Source of the DNA: CAYTLW01 sp964438735
GTDB lineage: Bacteria; Myxococcota_A; UBA9042
Assembly (NCBI GenBank): GCA_964438735.1
Contig: CAYTLW010000004.1
Location: 62,001-126,000, forward strand
Length of the DNA stretch: 64,000 bases
Reading direction: 5' to 3'
Shown here: piece after piece, positions 18,828-27,877 of the stretch
Layout of the letters: each line of letters starts with the position of its first letter
How positions within the stretch are numbered: position 1 is the stretch's first letter
The notes under the pieces: model-generated
Told to the model about the DNA's origin: nothing
The model's database searches: none
What the model saw: the letters and a program-made list of their open reading frames with translations, nothing else
Program-made: the position numbers and the translations under genes

Positions 18828-19067
18828 GGGTACTCCAGGAGGGCAAGGAACAGAATCTGGGCGACTCAGTGTCAGTTGTGGCGGGTCGGGTCAACCTGCC
18901 CATATGCCGGCGTGTGGGCCAGGGTGCTCGCTCCAACCCCCGCGCTTCACATTGGATGCGCCGTCAGGGCATCGCCGACAAGCGCATGTCGAGCGATCGG
19001 TGCGCGCCTGCAAGCCGTTCGGTGTCAAGCGCGAGGGGCACGCGCCGAGGTCGCTGGGTATCGATGC

Positions 19068-20090
19068 CTATGGCAGCCGGGCGAGGCCCTCGCGGTAGGC
19101 GTCGATGTGGCCCTGCCAGGCGGTGTAGACGTGGCTCTGCCGGTAGCCCATCGCTACGTTGATGGCTAGCATTGCGGCGTTGCTCTCGGCGTTTCCAGTG
19201 CGTAGACGGGTCACGCCAGGGTGTTGGTCGCGCAGGCGACGCCACATGGCTGCCTTCAGCCACCGACCGACCCCGCGGTTGCGAAAAGCGGGCAGAACCA
19301 CGGTGTCGTACTGCCATGAACACCTGGGCCGATGGAGGTTGAGCATCACGGCCGTGGCGCCCACGGGCGCGCCCGAGGGATCGACCGCCAGCATCACCAT
19401 CGGGGCCTCGCCGATGACCTGTCGCGCCTGCTCCTCGCGCTGGACCATCTTGGCGTCGAAGTGCCAGTCCTGCAGCTCGATGCCCTCTCTTGGTGCGTCG
19501 TTCATGGCGTTGTTGGCCGCGATGTAGGCGGGCAGCCAGCGCTCTGGGCAGGCACCTTGCCACTGCACCAGGCGGATGTCCGAGGCGCGCTCCATGCGGC
19601 GATCGATCCAGGCGGCCATGCGAGCTTCGTCCACCGCGGTGAGGTCCAGTTCCGACAGCCGCTCGCTGTACCGTCGCTCGATGCCCAAGCGCTCGTAGAA
19701 CGCCAACCGCCAGGGCGTCTCCGGGCCCCAGGCGAGGATCGAAGAGCGGTCGTCCGCCGCCGCGATGTCCAGCAGCTTGCTCAATACCGCAGCGGTGAGC
19801 CCATCCTGGTCGTTCAGCATCTCGATCTCGAAGGCGCCGAACGTGGGATTCTCCGGGTCGTCCGTGCGGTCTACGTGGCCAATGGCGACCGCCTGGTCAT
19901 CGTCAAATGCCACCAGGCGATCGTGATCGGCGTGCTCGGTCCTGTCGTCATCGAAGCGGGCGCGTAGTTCGACGGCGGTGCTCGGCGGCAGGTGTGGGTC
20001 GAGCGCGAGGTCCAGTTGCTGGCGCAGGTCCAGGGCAGCGTTGAAGCCGGCGTGGTCGAGCTCGCGGGTGTGCAGGATGTGTGTGGTCAT
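19068..20090 (-). CDS. Tandem GNAT-fold acetyltransferase
   Basis: A 340-residue protein with two GNAT-like halves. The N-terminal half (DRLVAFDDDQAVAIGHVDRT, ILAWGPETPWRLAFYERLGI) is degenerate. The C-terminal half has the acetyl-CoA loop region TVVLPAFRNRGVGRWLKAAM and the NAESNAAMLAINVAMGYRQS segment normal for active GNATs. The acceptor is unknown; relatives include resistance and mycothiol-synthase-like proteins, but nothing here decides. It is the last gene of a three-gene run (UPF0178 protein, GNAT, GNAT) with 15-17 bp gaps, consistent with one operon. The 240 bp beyond its 3' end, up to the Cys-rich lipoprotein gene, show no further gene. Confidence 0.75.
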   Translation of the reverse strand: MTTHILHTRELDHAGFNAALDLRQQLDLALDPHLPPSTAVELRARFDDDRTEHADHDRLVAFDDDQAVAIGHVDRTDDPENPTFGAFEIEMLNDQDGLTAAVLSKLLDIAAADDRSSILAWGPETPWRLAFYERLGIERRYSERLSELDLTAVDEARMAAWIDRRMERASDIRLVQWQGACPERWLPAYIAANNAMNDAPREGIELQDWHFDAKMVQREEQARQVIGEAPMVMLAVDPSGAPVGATAVMLNLHRPRCSWQYDTVVLPAFRNRGVGRWLKAAMWRRLRDQHPGVTRLRTGNAESNAAMLAINVAMGYRQSHVYTAWQGHIDAYREGLARLP

Positions 20091-20107
20091 GATCCCTTCT
20101 CTTCAAC

Positions 20108-20902
20108 CTACTGGCTTGCGTCGGCCTGAGGTTGCGCGGCGCGGTCCCAGTGAATCATCTGGCCGTGTCGGGTGAAGCCATGCGCCGCGACGATGGGGCC
20201 GGAAGTGGTGTCCCGTGCGTACAGTCCCAAGAGTCCGATATCGCGAGTTCGCGCGAGCTCCGCGCGGGCGTGTAGCAACGCCGTGTAGACGCCCTGTCCG
20301 CGGGCCGTCACGGTCACGCCACCGCCCCAGATGAACGCGAAGCCGAGCTCCTCAAAGCAGGTCATGCCGCCGCCACCCGCTGGCTGACCGTCCACAGAGG
20401 CCAGGTACATGGAAGCGCGGGCACCGGGCATCGTGAGCATCTGCAGGTCGTCTGCCAGGTCAGATTCCGACTGGCTCGCCACCACGCCGAACACTTCTGC
20501 GCGCACCTCGTAGAGCGCCAGAAGTTGCGCCATGTCGGTGACGCGCCGCACCTGCACGTGGCGCGATGGCTGGCGGCTGTAATCCTGGGGTCGAATCACG
20601 TAGGCGTGGTGACGTGCGCCGGCCGCATAGCCAGCGTCGGTCAGCGCCTGGCGCATGGGCGCTGTGTCGCTCATCGGGTTGAGACTCCAGCGACTGCCGT
20701 GGCCGTCGTGTCGCTGGCTCACTTCGTGTACGAGTTCTCGGGGGCGGCAGAGCTCGGGTCGGACCCGGACCACGCAATTGAAGAAGAGCTCGGGTCGATC
20801 CGACCATGTGTAGGTGACCTCGGGTCGGACCACGACGTTCACGTCGTCCGGTGCCCAGAAGTAGTCGGCCTGGGCGGCCTCGATGGTCTCATCGATGTGC
20901 AT
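20108..20902 (-). CDS. GNAT family N-acetyltransferase
   Basis: A 264-residue protein. The C-terminal ~140 residues form the GNAT domain: SMYLASVDGQPAGGGGMTCF, the acetyl-CoA binding segment GGGVTVTARGQGVYTALLHA and LYARDTTSGPIVAAHGFTRH. The N-terminal ~120 residues (EAAQADYFWAPDDVNVVVRP) resemble the N-terminal domain of two-domain GNATs. The substrate is unknown. ATG 20902 has AGGAG about 12 nt upstream, overlapping the stop of the upstream UPF0178 gene, which suggests coupled translation. Confidence 0.75.
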   Translation of the reverse strand: MHIDETIEAAQADYFWAPDDVNVVVRPEVTYTWSDRPELFFNCVVRVRPELCRPRELVHEVSQRHDGHGSRWSLNPMSDTAPMRQALTDAGYAAGARHHAYVIRPQDYSRQPSRHVQVRRVTDMAQLLALYEVRAEVFGVVASQSESDLADDLQMLTMPGARASMYLASVDGQPAGGGGMTCFEELGFAFIWGGGVTVTARGQGVYTALLHARAELARTRDIGLLGLYARDTTSGPIVAAHGFTRHGQMIHWDRAAQPQADASQ

Positions 20903-20917
20903 CTTCGGCTCTTACTC

Positions 20918-21391
20918 CTACCTGGCCCGGCGACTGCGCGACAGCCAGCGATCCAGCTCGTTGGCGAAGCGCTGCTTGTCCTTCTTGCCGTACGGTGGCG
21001 GGCCTTCGGTGATGACGCCGCTGCCACGCAACGAGTCCATGAAGTCGCGCATTCCCAGTCGCTGGCGCACGTTCTCTTCGGTCAGGACCTCGCCGCGAAA
21101 TGCCAGCACCGTGCCGCCTGCATCGATGATGCGCGCGGCCAGCGGGATGTCGGCGCTGATGACCAGGTCCCCCTTTTGGCACTTCTCGGCGATGTAATCG
21201 TCGGCCACGTCCATTCCGCCGCTGACCTGCACTGCGCGCACCGTGGCGATGCGGGGCACCTCCTGGTAGCGATTGGCGACCAGGATGGCTGGCACGCCGG
21301 TGCGTCCGCTGGCCTTGAAGACGACCTCCTTGCAGGCCCTGGGGGCCGAATCGCCGTCGATCCAGATGGTCGGTTTGTCTGATTGGGTCAT
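20918..21391 (-). CDS. UPF0178/DUF188 family protein (YaiI/YqxD-like)
   Basis: A 157-residue protein of full family length. It shows the conserved PIN-like core IWIDGDSAPRACKEVVFKA (8-26), GMDVADDYIAEKCQKGDLVI, SADIPLAARIIDAGG and LAFRGEVLTEENV, then the conserved tail GPPPYGKKDKQRFANELDRW. The fold resembles PIN-domain nucleases, but family function is not established. It heads a short operon with two GNAT genes. The 119 bp between it and the SGNH-hydrolase gene hold two copies of the dispersed 25-bp repeat. Confidence 0.85.
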   Translation of the reverse strand: MTQSDKPTIWIDGDSAPRACKEVVFKASGRTGVPAILVANRYQEVPRIATVRAVQVSGGMDVADDYIAEKCQKGDLVISADIPLAARIIDAGGTVLAFRGEVLTEENVRQRLGMRDFMDSLRGSGVITEGPPPYGKKDKQRFANELDRWLSRSRRAR

Positions 21392-21435
21392 TGTGGGGTC
21401 CCGCAGGCGTTCAGCCCGCCCCTCTGGCGCCGAAA

Positions 21436-21460
21436 GGTGTCAAGTGTCAATACCTGACCC
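21436..21460 (-). repeat. Copy 2 of the dispersed 25-bp repeat
   Basis: The reverse complement reads GGGTCAGGTATTGACACTTG followed by ACACC. It lies 39 bp from copy 3 in direct orientation, between the UPF0178 gene and the 3' end of the SGNH-hydrolase gene. Confidence 0.75.
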
Positions 21461-21499
21461 TCTGTGATGGTGGGGCTTGGTGATGCGAATGGCGATGAA

Positions 21500-21525
21500 G
21501 GTGTCAAGTGTCAATGCCTGACCCC
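21500..21525 (-). repeat. Copy 3 of the dispersed 25-bp repeat
   Basis: The reverse complement reads GGGGTCAGGCATTGACACTT followed by GACACC. It overlaps the 3' end of the SGNH-hydrolase gene, and the TGA of that gene (21513-21511) is part of the repeat, exactly as at copy 1. Confidence 0.75.
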
Positions 21526-23019
21526 TTCGCAGGCGGTGATGTCCAGGCCGGCGGCGATCAGATTGGCTGGCGAGTCCGGGTCGGTGGCCACCATCTCGGC
21601 CAGGTCGATGGTCGGGACGTCGGTGCCCAGGGCGCTGTTGATGGTCTCGATAACCGCGTTGGCGGTCATGGCATTGCCCGTGTCGCTGAAGTGCACGCCA
21701 TCAAGTCCCAAGAGGCCGCCGAACTTGGCCACGGTCAGCGTCTGGTCGCCGGCGGTCAAGCCGGTCTTCTCCAGGTCGGCGACTCGGCTCGCCAGGTCGA
21801 CCACGTGCACGTTGTCGTGCGCCGCGGCGACTTTGGCCAGGGCGGCGTTGGCGTCTGTGGTCAGCTTGTCCAGGGCCGCGATTTCGGTGTCGATGGTCTT
21901 TTGCAGTGCGGCCCGCTCGGCGGCGGGGGCGGCGGCCAGTCGACGTCCCTTGAGCTCGGCGGTGACCGGAATCAGGGTCGGTCGCGGCAGGTTGGCGATG
22001 AAGACCTCGGCGCCGGTGGCCGCCAGGCGGGGCACCAGCAGGTCGAGGCGCTCGGTCAGGTTCTTGAGCGACGTGGCGCCGTCGGCCTTCAACTCGGTCT
22101 CGCCGACGATGGCCCGGATCAGGTCGTTGCCGTACAGGTCCACGCTCATGATGAGCGATGGCTTGGCCGACTCGAGCAACTCGAGTTGTGACTGGTGCAC
22201 CGGGCCCAGAAAGGTGCCGTAGGGGTCGTAGACCAGGTGAGCGACAAAGTTGCCGCCAACGTCATCGGCATCCGGGCCGTCCAGCACGGTGCGCACCTTG
22301 CTGCCTCCGACGGCGAGGTTCTGGGGTGCCAGGTCCGGGTCGATGCGCGCGGCGGCGTAGGTGAGCTTGTTGGTCTCGAGGTCCTTGAGGCTGACCATGA
22401 CCGCGGCGCTCTCCTTGCTGACGTGAGAGACGATGTCTGGCACCTGGCAGCGCGGCGCCGGGCCGATATCGGCAGGTTTGATGCCGGGGAAGAGGGGCTC
22501 CACCAGTAGCGGCAGGGGGAACCAGGCTCCCAATTGACGGGCGACCAGGGCGACGGGCGAGATGAGCTGGCTGCGTTGGTTGGGCACACCGCGCTGGGTG
22601 CCCTGGCTGATGGACGCGCCGAAGGCGTACACGCGGGCGAAGCGGGCATCGCTGGGGGCCGTATAGGTGAAGGGTTTGCCGAGCGTCGCAGAGGTCTCGC
22701 CGGCGCTGACCACCACGTCAACTTCGCCGCCGGTGGCGTGGCCCTGGACCATGAAGGCCAGCTTCTGATCGCGCTCCGCCAGGCCCCAGGCGCGCACACC
22801 GCCGACGGTGACGCCGGTGATGTCGGCAGCCGCCAGGCCGGTGTCGCGCAGGTCGGCCAGGATCTCGAAGTTGCCGTGTACGGAGCCACTGGAAGGGACC
22901 AGCGAGGGGCCAGGCGCCTCGGCTTCATCGGTCGCGGCGCAGCCGGTGGCCAGCGCAGGAAACAGCAGCACGCACAGGACAAGGATGCGTGGACCGGCCA
23001 TGCTCAACATCTCCCCCAT
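21511..23019 (-). CDS. SGNH/GDSL-type hydrolase lipoprotein with an N-terminal IPT-like domain
   Basis: A 502-residue protein. The signal ends LFPALATGC (Cys27). Residues about 35-122 are a beta domain like IPT/TIG (VPSSGSVHGNFEILADLRDT, GVTVGGVRAWGL). The hydrolase part carries all four SGNH blocks: nucleophile Ser136 in YAFGASISQG, the Gly block in NLAVGGSKV, the Asn block in SVDLYGNDLI, and the catalytic Asp/His in GLDGVHFSDTGN. It therefore probably hydrolyses an ester or acetyl group outside the cytoplasm; the substrate is unknown. It starts 15 bp after the Ser/Thr kinase gene on the same strand, so the two may share a transcript. Met7 is an alternative start. Its last codons come from dispersed repeat copy 3. 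Confidence 0.8.
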   Translation of the reverse strand: MGEMLSMAGPRILVLCVLLFPALATGCAATDEAEAPGPSLVPSSGSVHGNFEILADLRDTGLAAADITGVTVGGVRAWGLAERDQKLAFMVQGHATGGEVDVVVSAGETSATLGKPFTYTAPSDARFARVYAFGASISQGTQRGVPNQRSQLISPVALVARQLGAWFPLPLLVEPLFPGIKPADIGPAPRCQVPDIVSHVSKESAAVMVSLKDLETNKLTYAAARIDPDLAPQNLAVGGSKVRTVLDGPDADDVGGNFVAHLVYDPYGTFLGPVHQSQLELLESAKPSLIMSVDLYGNDLIRAIVGETELKADGATSLKNLTERLDLLVPRLAATGAEVFIANLPRPTLIPVTAELKGRRLAAAPAAERAALQKTIDTEIAALDKLTTDANAALAKVAAAHDNVHVVDLASRVADLEKTGLTAGDQTLTVAKFGGLLGLDGVHFSDTGNAMTANAVIETINSALGTDVPTIDLAEMVATDPDSPANLIAAGLDITACEGVRH

Positions 23020-23034
23020 GCCCTCTGACGTCGT

Positions 23035-26000
23035 TCAACGGCGTTGGCGGATGGCCCTCACGCGTCGACCGAGGTGTACCACGTAGATCAGCACCAGGCA
23101 GATCAAGGAGGCCGCGCCGGCCACATCGAGGCCGACGCCTGGGCCCGGATCCACGATTGTGCCGAAGTAGTGTTTGGTCAGCTTGTAGTCGACCAGGGTG
23201 CTGACCAGCCCCATCCTGCTGGTGCCGAGCCAGATGGATGCGAACACCGTCACGCCGGTCAACTGGAGCGCGGCGAGGCCGAAGCGCCCGCTGAACATGT
23301 CGGACCAGCCGGGCAGGAGCCAGCCGATGACGCGCGAGAGCGTGCGATCGATGGCCCGGCTGCGTCTCCACAGTCGACGGAACAACCCTTCAGTCGGCCC
23401 ACCCGGCGGCTGCGGTGAAGGCGGCGGCTCCGGGATGATTGGCAACGGCCGCACGGGCAACCACAGCAGCGAGAGCAGGGCCACCGCCAGCGTCCAGATG
23501 CCCAGGGCGCTGGACAGGGTGCGGGCCGGGCTGATGGTTTCGCCCAGGTCGCCGCCGGCGACCCGGAAGGCGGCCTGGGTGTCGCCGCTGATCAATCCCG
23601 CCAGCGACTGGGCGACGGCCTGCCCGAAGTCCTGCGCCGGGTTGAGCAGGTTGCGCACGTCGTTGAGGGTGCAGCGGGCCCACAAGGGGCGATCCGGCCC
23701 GGTGCGTTCCATAGGCAGGCGATCGCGCCGCGGCAACGTCTCGGCGGCGGGATTGCTGCCAGCGAGGCGATCGCGATTCCACGCTGCCGACTCGGCCCCT
23801 GGCCCGCTGCCAGCGGCGGCGCGTTCGTACCCTTGGCGCGCGGCGTCCCGATCGCCGGCCTGTTCGTCCAGCAAGGCGAGGTTGTTGCGCGCCATGGCGC
23901 TATCCGGCCAGTTGGCCAGCAGCCGATCGAGGGTCTGCCGCGCGGCGTCCAGCTGGCCGCGGGTGTAGCGGCCCTCGGCCTGCAGGTTCAGCACCGAGGG
24001 GCTGTCGCCGCTGGTCTCCAGTCGCCGCTCGAGCACTTCCAGGCAACCCGGCGCGCCGGCGTGGCCCGCGGCCACCGTGAGCGAGGCGTTGGCGTTGCGC
24101 ATCACCACGGTGACGTTGGCCGACAGGATCGCGGCGCTGAGCAGGCTGAGCAGGGCCAGACCGAAGACTGCGAGCCGCTGCGGCCGGGTGGCGTAGGTCG
24201 GGAAGGTATGGCGCAGGCGGTCCACCGGGTGTTCCAGGAAGGCCACCAGGCGCTGTCGGCGGGTGCGGAAGCCGCGCGCGTGCAGGGCGGCAAAACGCGT
24301 CTTGCGCGGCCGCCACCACATGGCGATGAGCAGGATGAACAGGATCATGGGCGCCGCAGCGGAGATGGGCAGGGCGATGTCCACGAGGCGGACCTGAAAC
24401 GTGTTCAGCAGCAGCGCAGCGCCCAACGGCGCCGATTCGCGGATTCGACGGGCCACCAGGCCGTTGGTATCGGGTCGGCCCTGCTGCCGCAGCCAGGCGC
24501 CCCAACGCCGATAGAACTTGGGGTCGTACTCGATGAAGTCGGCGAAGGCCCGACCGCTCTCGACCAGTTGCAAGGCCCGTTCGATCTTGCCCTGCTGCCA
24601 CAGCTCGTCGCCCAGTTTGCGTAGGACGAACGCCGGATTGCCGATGAGGGACGCGTTCAGCTCGCTGTTGACGCCGGCGATCTGGGCGGCCTCCGCGGCC
24701 TGATCGATCAGCTTGTCCGCCCGCCCTGCAAAGCCCTCCCGCTCGAGCATGGCCGCGATGCGCGTGCCATGCAGCGGCAGCATGTCAGCGCTGTTGGCGA
24801 CCACGCGATCGGCGAGTTGCGCGCGCCGAGCAGAGTCGGCGTCTTTGCCCAGCAGCTGCAAGACCATCAGCGGGATCTCGGGATCGAGGGGGTCGTCCTT
24901 CGCCAGCGCGGCCACGGTTTCGGCGGCCAGGCGCTTCAACGCGGGATCGTCTCCGGCCTTGTCCTTGTCCACGCCTGCCCGAGCTGCGCCGGCCTCCAGG
25001 GCTTGTTTGCGTACATTCTGGAGCCACTTCGGTGCGGCCCAGCCGCTGCCCACGCGGTCGTTGGCGAAGATGGGCTGCTCCGGACCGGCGCGGAAGCGCA
25101 GCAGGTGCACCACGCCCTGGTCGACCAGCGACCAGACGGCCACGACCAGGCGTCGTCGATCGTTGGGATCGGGCCAGCCGTGCAGCGCCACGCCGGGCAG
25201 CTTCTGGCGCGCCAGCACCCGGCCTGTCAAGCCATCGCGACGGAGCAGGAAGGCGCCCAGCCCGAACACGATGGAGCCGTCGGCGACCGGCACGGCGAGC
25301 TGGCTTCGTTCGCCATCGGGCGCCGCGGCCGTGCGCCAGCGCCGTTTGCCGGTGCGTCGATCCCAGGCCTCCCAGGCGCCGTCGGCGGTGCGGGACAGGC
25401 GCGGCGCATCCACCGGCAGACCCTGCCGCAGCGCACCAAAGGGTGGCTCCAGCAGGGCGAAAGGCGGTACGCCATCGGCGCAGCCACCGCCGGCAACCGT
25501 GGCCGTGACCTGGGCGGCCGGGTGCAGGGCGCAGATGGCGGCCCTGCCCAGGCGTGCAGACTCGGCGTCCTTTGCGGTTGGCTGGCCCCCTTCGCGCTGG
25601 ATGGTGGCCAGGGCGTCGAGCACCGCAGGCACCGGATCGCCGGCCACGATCGCCTCGTGCAGCACCCGGCACAGGCGCGTGGACGAGCCCACAAAACCCT
25701 CGCCATGGCGCAGCCTGTCGCTCAGCGACGTGTTCTTGATGGCCGGTCGCTTCATCAGCAATCCGCGCATGGACGCCGAACCGTGCTCCTGAAGGGAGGA
25801 CCGACAGAGCTGGCCGAAGAGTTGCTCCCAGCGGCCTTGTTGCCAGAGCAGCGTTCGTGTCGCCCGGCCGAGCAACTCCCCCCGAGCCACGGCACGCGGT
25901 CCCAGTTCGGCCACGGTCTCTCGGAAGTCGGCCAGCGCCCGGGTAGCGGCGAAGGCGTCATGGGTCGCCAGCGCCTGCCAGGCCTTGGTGGCCCGATGAT

Positions 26001-27777
26001 CCAGCGCACCGATCATCTCCCGGCGCTTCAGCTCGGCCTGTTTCGTCGCGGTCACCTCCTCCAGGCCCTGCCAGATCAGCAGCGCCAGGGCGATCGCCAC
26101 GACCGCGCCGATTCCGGCGCGCAATCGCCCCGAACCCAGGCGTCGTACGCCCATGGCGGTGGTCTCGCAGCGGGGTCGATCGGCGTGTCGATGACCTTCG
26201 AGCAGGGCCAGTTGGGCGCTGGCCAGTCCGGCGTCGCCGCGCTCCAGGGCCTCTTCGGCAAAGTGGATGGCGGCCCGGGCCTGGCCGCGAGAGGCCGGCT
26301 CGTTATCTGCCCACAGGTGCAAGGCCTGCTCGTGTCGGGACAGGGCCCGCGCATAGAGGCCATAGCGTTCTTCCATGGCCACTTCGCCAGCGACCAGGCT
26401 GGCCAGCAGGCGGTCGCCCTCGTCGGACAGGCGCAGGGATTCGGCGTTGCCGAGCCAGGTTCGCAGGGCGGCCAGGAACGCGGCCGCGTCGGCGAAACGG
26501 TCGGCGGGGTCGCGGGCCATGGCCTGACGACAGATGGCTTGCAGGGCGCTGGGTACGTCGTCGTCGTAGGTGGGCGGTTCGGCCCGGCTGGCCGCGTGCA
26601 GCACGTCCATCAGCTGCGCGCCCTTGTGCGGCGGCGCGCCGGTGATCACCTCGTGCAGCATGGCGCCCAGCTGGAAGACGTCTGTCCACGGGCCGATGTC
26701 CCGATTGCGCGCCTCGGCCTGCTCCGGGGCCATGTAGCAGGGCGTGCCCGCCGGCCCCGTCGCGTCGTCCTTGTGGGGGCCCAGCGGCTGCTCCGGCCGC
26801 GGCTCGCGTACATCCAGGGAGATGCCCCAGTCCATCACCATGGTCTCGCCGAAGTCGCCGACCATGATGTTGGCGGGCTTCAGGTCGCGATGGGCGATGC
26901 CACGCGAATGCGCAAAGGCGATGGCGTTGCAGACGCTGATCAAGACATCCACATGGCGCCGCTGATCCCAGCCCTCCGCGGCTTTCTTGTGGGCGTCGGT
27001 GCGCGGATGCAGCAGGTCGTGCCAGCTGTGGCCGCGGACCAGCTTCATGGCCAGGAAGACCTCGCCCTGACCGGTCTCGCCGAGCTCGTGCACCGGGATC
27101 ACGTTGGGATGATCCAGGGCGCCGGTGACCAGGGCTTCGGCAACGAACTGCTCCCGAGCCAGACCGCCCCCTCGACCTGGGATCAGCGTCTTGACCGCCA
27201 CGTCGCGACGCAGGCTGCCCTGGGTGGCGCGATAGACCACGCCCATGCCGCCGCGGCCGATCTCGTCCTGGAGTTCGTACTGCTGCATGCCCTCGGCGGC
27301 GGTTGGAGCGGCCGTGGAGGGCATGGTGGGGGCGGTGACGGGGGCTGCGAGGGTGTCCGTGTCCGTGGCTGCGACCGTGTCGGCGCCAGTGTCCGTGTCT
27401 GTGTCTGTGTCCGTGGCTGCGACCGTGTCCGCGCCGGTGTCCGTGTCTGTGTCCGTGTCTGTGTCCGTGGCGGCGACCGTGTCGGCGCCCGTATCTGTGT
27501 CTGCGACCGCGTCGGTTGCGGCGAGGGTTTCGTCGAAGGCCTGCTCGCCTGTGACCGGCCGGTGACGGGCGACGCCGGGACCGACCAGGGCCACCTGCTG
27601 GCGGCCCCTCAGGCGTGGACTTGTTGTAAAGGCGGCCTGTGGCAGGCCACTCAGGGCGGGTGGAGGGGCTTTTTTCGCCGGCGCCGGGCGATAGGCGGCG
27701 ACCGTGGATGCGGCATCCCAGTCGGCATCGGCGCCGATGGTCTCCGCCCACACCTGCTTGATCTCGGCCCGATTCAT
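23035..27777 (-). CDS. Large membrane Ser/Thr protein kinase
   Basis: A 1580-residue protein. The N-terminus is a linker with an Asp-Thr repeat tract (about residues 91-142). The kinase domain runs about 167-440: glycine loop GRGGMGVVYR (175-183), Lys196 in DVAVKTL, HRDLKPANIM (297-306), DWG (316-318) in place of DFG, and the APE-like MAPEQA. A helical TPR-like section follows, then a TM segment near 560 (IGAVVAIALALLIW). A large extracytoplasmic region of about 600 residues includes propeller-like WEAWDRRTGKRRW. More TM segments lie near 1200 (MILFILLIAMWW) and 1270, then TPRs, and hydrophobic segments near the C-terminus. DWG is common in this kinase class. It is probably a surface-to-cytoplasm signalling kinase, with unknown ligand and targets. 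Confidence 0.88.
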   Translation of the reverse strand: MNRAEIKQVWAETIGADADWDAASTVAAYRPAPAKKAPPPALSGLPQAAFTTSPRLRGRQQVALVGPGVARHRPVTGEQAFDETLAATDAVADTDTGADTVAATDTDTDTDTDTGADTVAATDTDTDTDTGADTVAATDTDTLAAPVTAPTMPSTAAPTAAEGMQQYELQDEIGRGGMGVVYRATQGSLRRDVAVKTLIPGRGGGLAREQFVAEALVTGALDHPNVIPVHELGETGQGEVFLAMKLVRGHSWHDLLHPRTDAHKKAAEGWDQRRHVDVLISVCNAIAFAHSRGIAHRDLKPANIMVGDFGETMVMDWGISLDVREPRPEQPLGPHKDDATGPAGTPCYMAPEQAEARNRDIGPWTDVFQLGAMLHEVITGAPPHKGAQLMDVLHAASRAEPPTYDDDVPSALQAICRQAMARDPADRFADAAAFLAALRTWLGNAESLRLSDEGDRLLASLVAGEVAMEERYGLYARALSRHEQALHLWADNEPASRGQARAAIHFAEEALERGDAGLASAQLALLEGHRHADRPRCETTAMGVRRLGSGRLRAGIGAVVAIALALLIWQGLEEVTATKQAELKRREMIGALDHRATKAWQALATHDAFAATRALADFRETVAELGPRAVARGELLGRATRTLLWQQGRWEQLFGQLCRSSLQEHGSASMRGLLMKRPAIKNTSLSDRLRHGEGFVGSSTRLCRVLHEAIVAGDPVPAVLDALATIQREGGQPTAKDAESARLGRAAICALHPAAQVTATVAGGGCADGVPPFALLEPPFGALRQGLPVDAPRLSRTADGAWEAWDRRTGKRRWRTAAAPDGERSQLAVPVADGSIVFGLGAFLLRRDGLTGRVLARQKLPGVALHGWPDPNDRRRLVVAVWSLVDQGVVHLLRFRAGPEQPIFANDRVGSGWAAPKWLQNVRKQALEAGAARAGVDKDKAGDDPALKRLAAETVAALAKDDPLDPEIPLMVLQLLGKDADSARRAQLADRVVANSADMLPLHGTRIAAMLEREGFAGRADKLIDQAAEAAQIAGVNSELNASLIGNPAFVLRKLGDELWQQGKIERALQLVESGRAFADFIEYDPKFYRRWGAWLRQQGRPDTNGLVARRIRESAPLGAALLLNTFQVRLVDIALPISAAAPMILFILLIAMWWRPRKTRFAALHARGFRTRRQRLVAFLEHPVDRLRHTFPTYATRPQRLAVFGLALLSLLSAAILSANVTVVMRNANASLTVAAGHAGAPGCLEVLERRLETSGDSPSVLNLQAEGRYTRGQLDAARQTLDRLLANWPDSAMARNNLALLDEQAGDRDAARQGYERAAAGSGPGAESAAWNRDRLAGSNPAAETLPRRDRLPMERTGPDRPLWARCTLNDVRNLLNPAQDFGQAVAQSLAGLISGDTQAAFRVAGGDLGETISPARTLSSALGIWTLAVALLSLLWLPVRPLPIIPEPPPSPQPPGGPTEGLFRRLWRRSRAIDRTLSRVIGWLLPGWSDMFSGRFGLAALQLTGVTVFASIWLGTSRMGLVSTLVDYKLTKHYFGTIVDPGPGVGLDVAGAASLICLVLIYVVHLGRRVRAIRQRR
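27352..27507 (-). repeat. Imperfect tandem repeat encoding DTDT/GADTVAAT units in the kinase N-terminus
   Basis: About 50 codons alternate Asp-Thr runs with GADTVAATDT, in three longer units. The stretch lies in the linker before the kinase domain, so copy-number changes in multiples of six bases would only alter linker length. Confidence 0.8.
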
Positions 27778-27877
27778 GGCTGCCCTTGCCGCTTTTGTCG
27801 CCAGGGGCCAAGCCTACTTCAGGGCAGGGCGTGGTGTCATGGCTGGCAAGCGCTCGATGGGGTCTTGTCCTGGGCGC

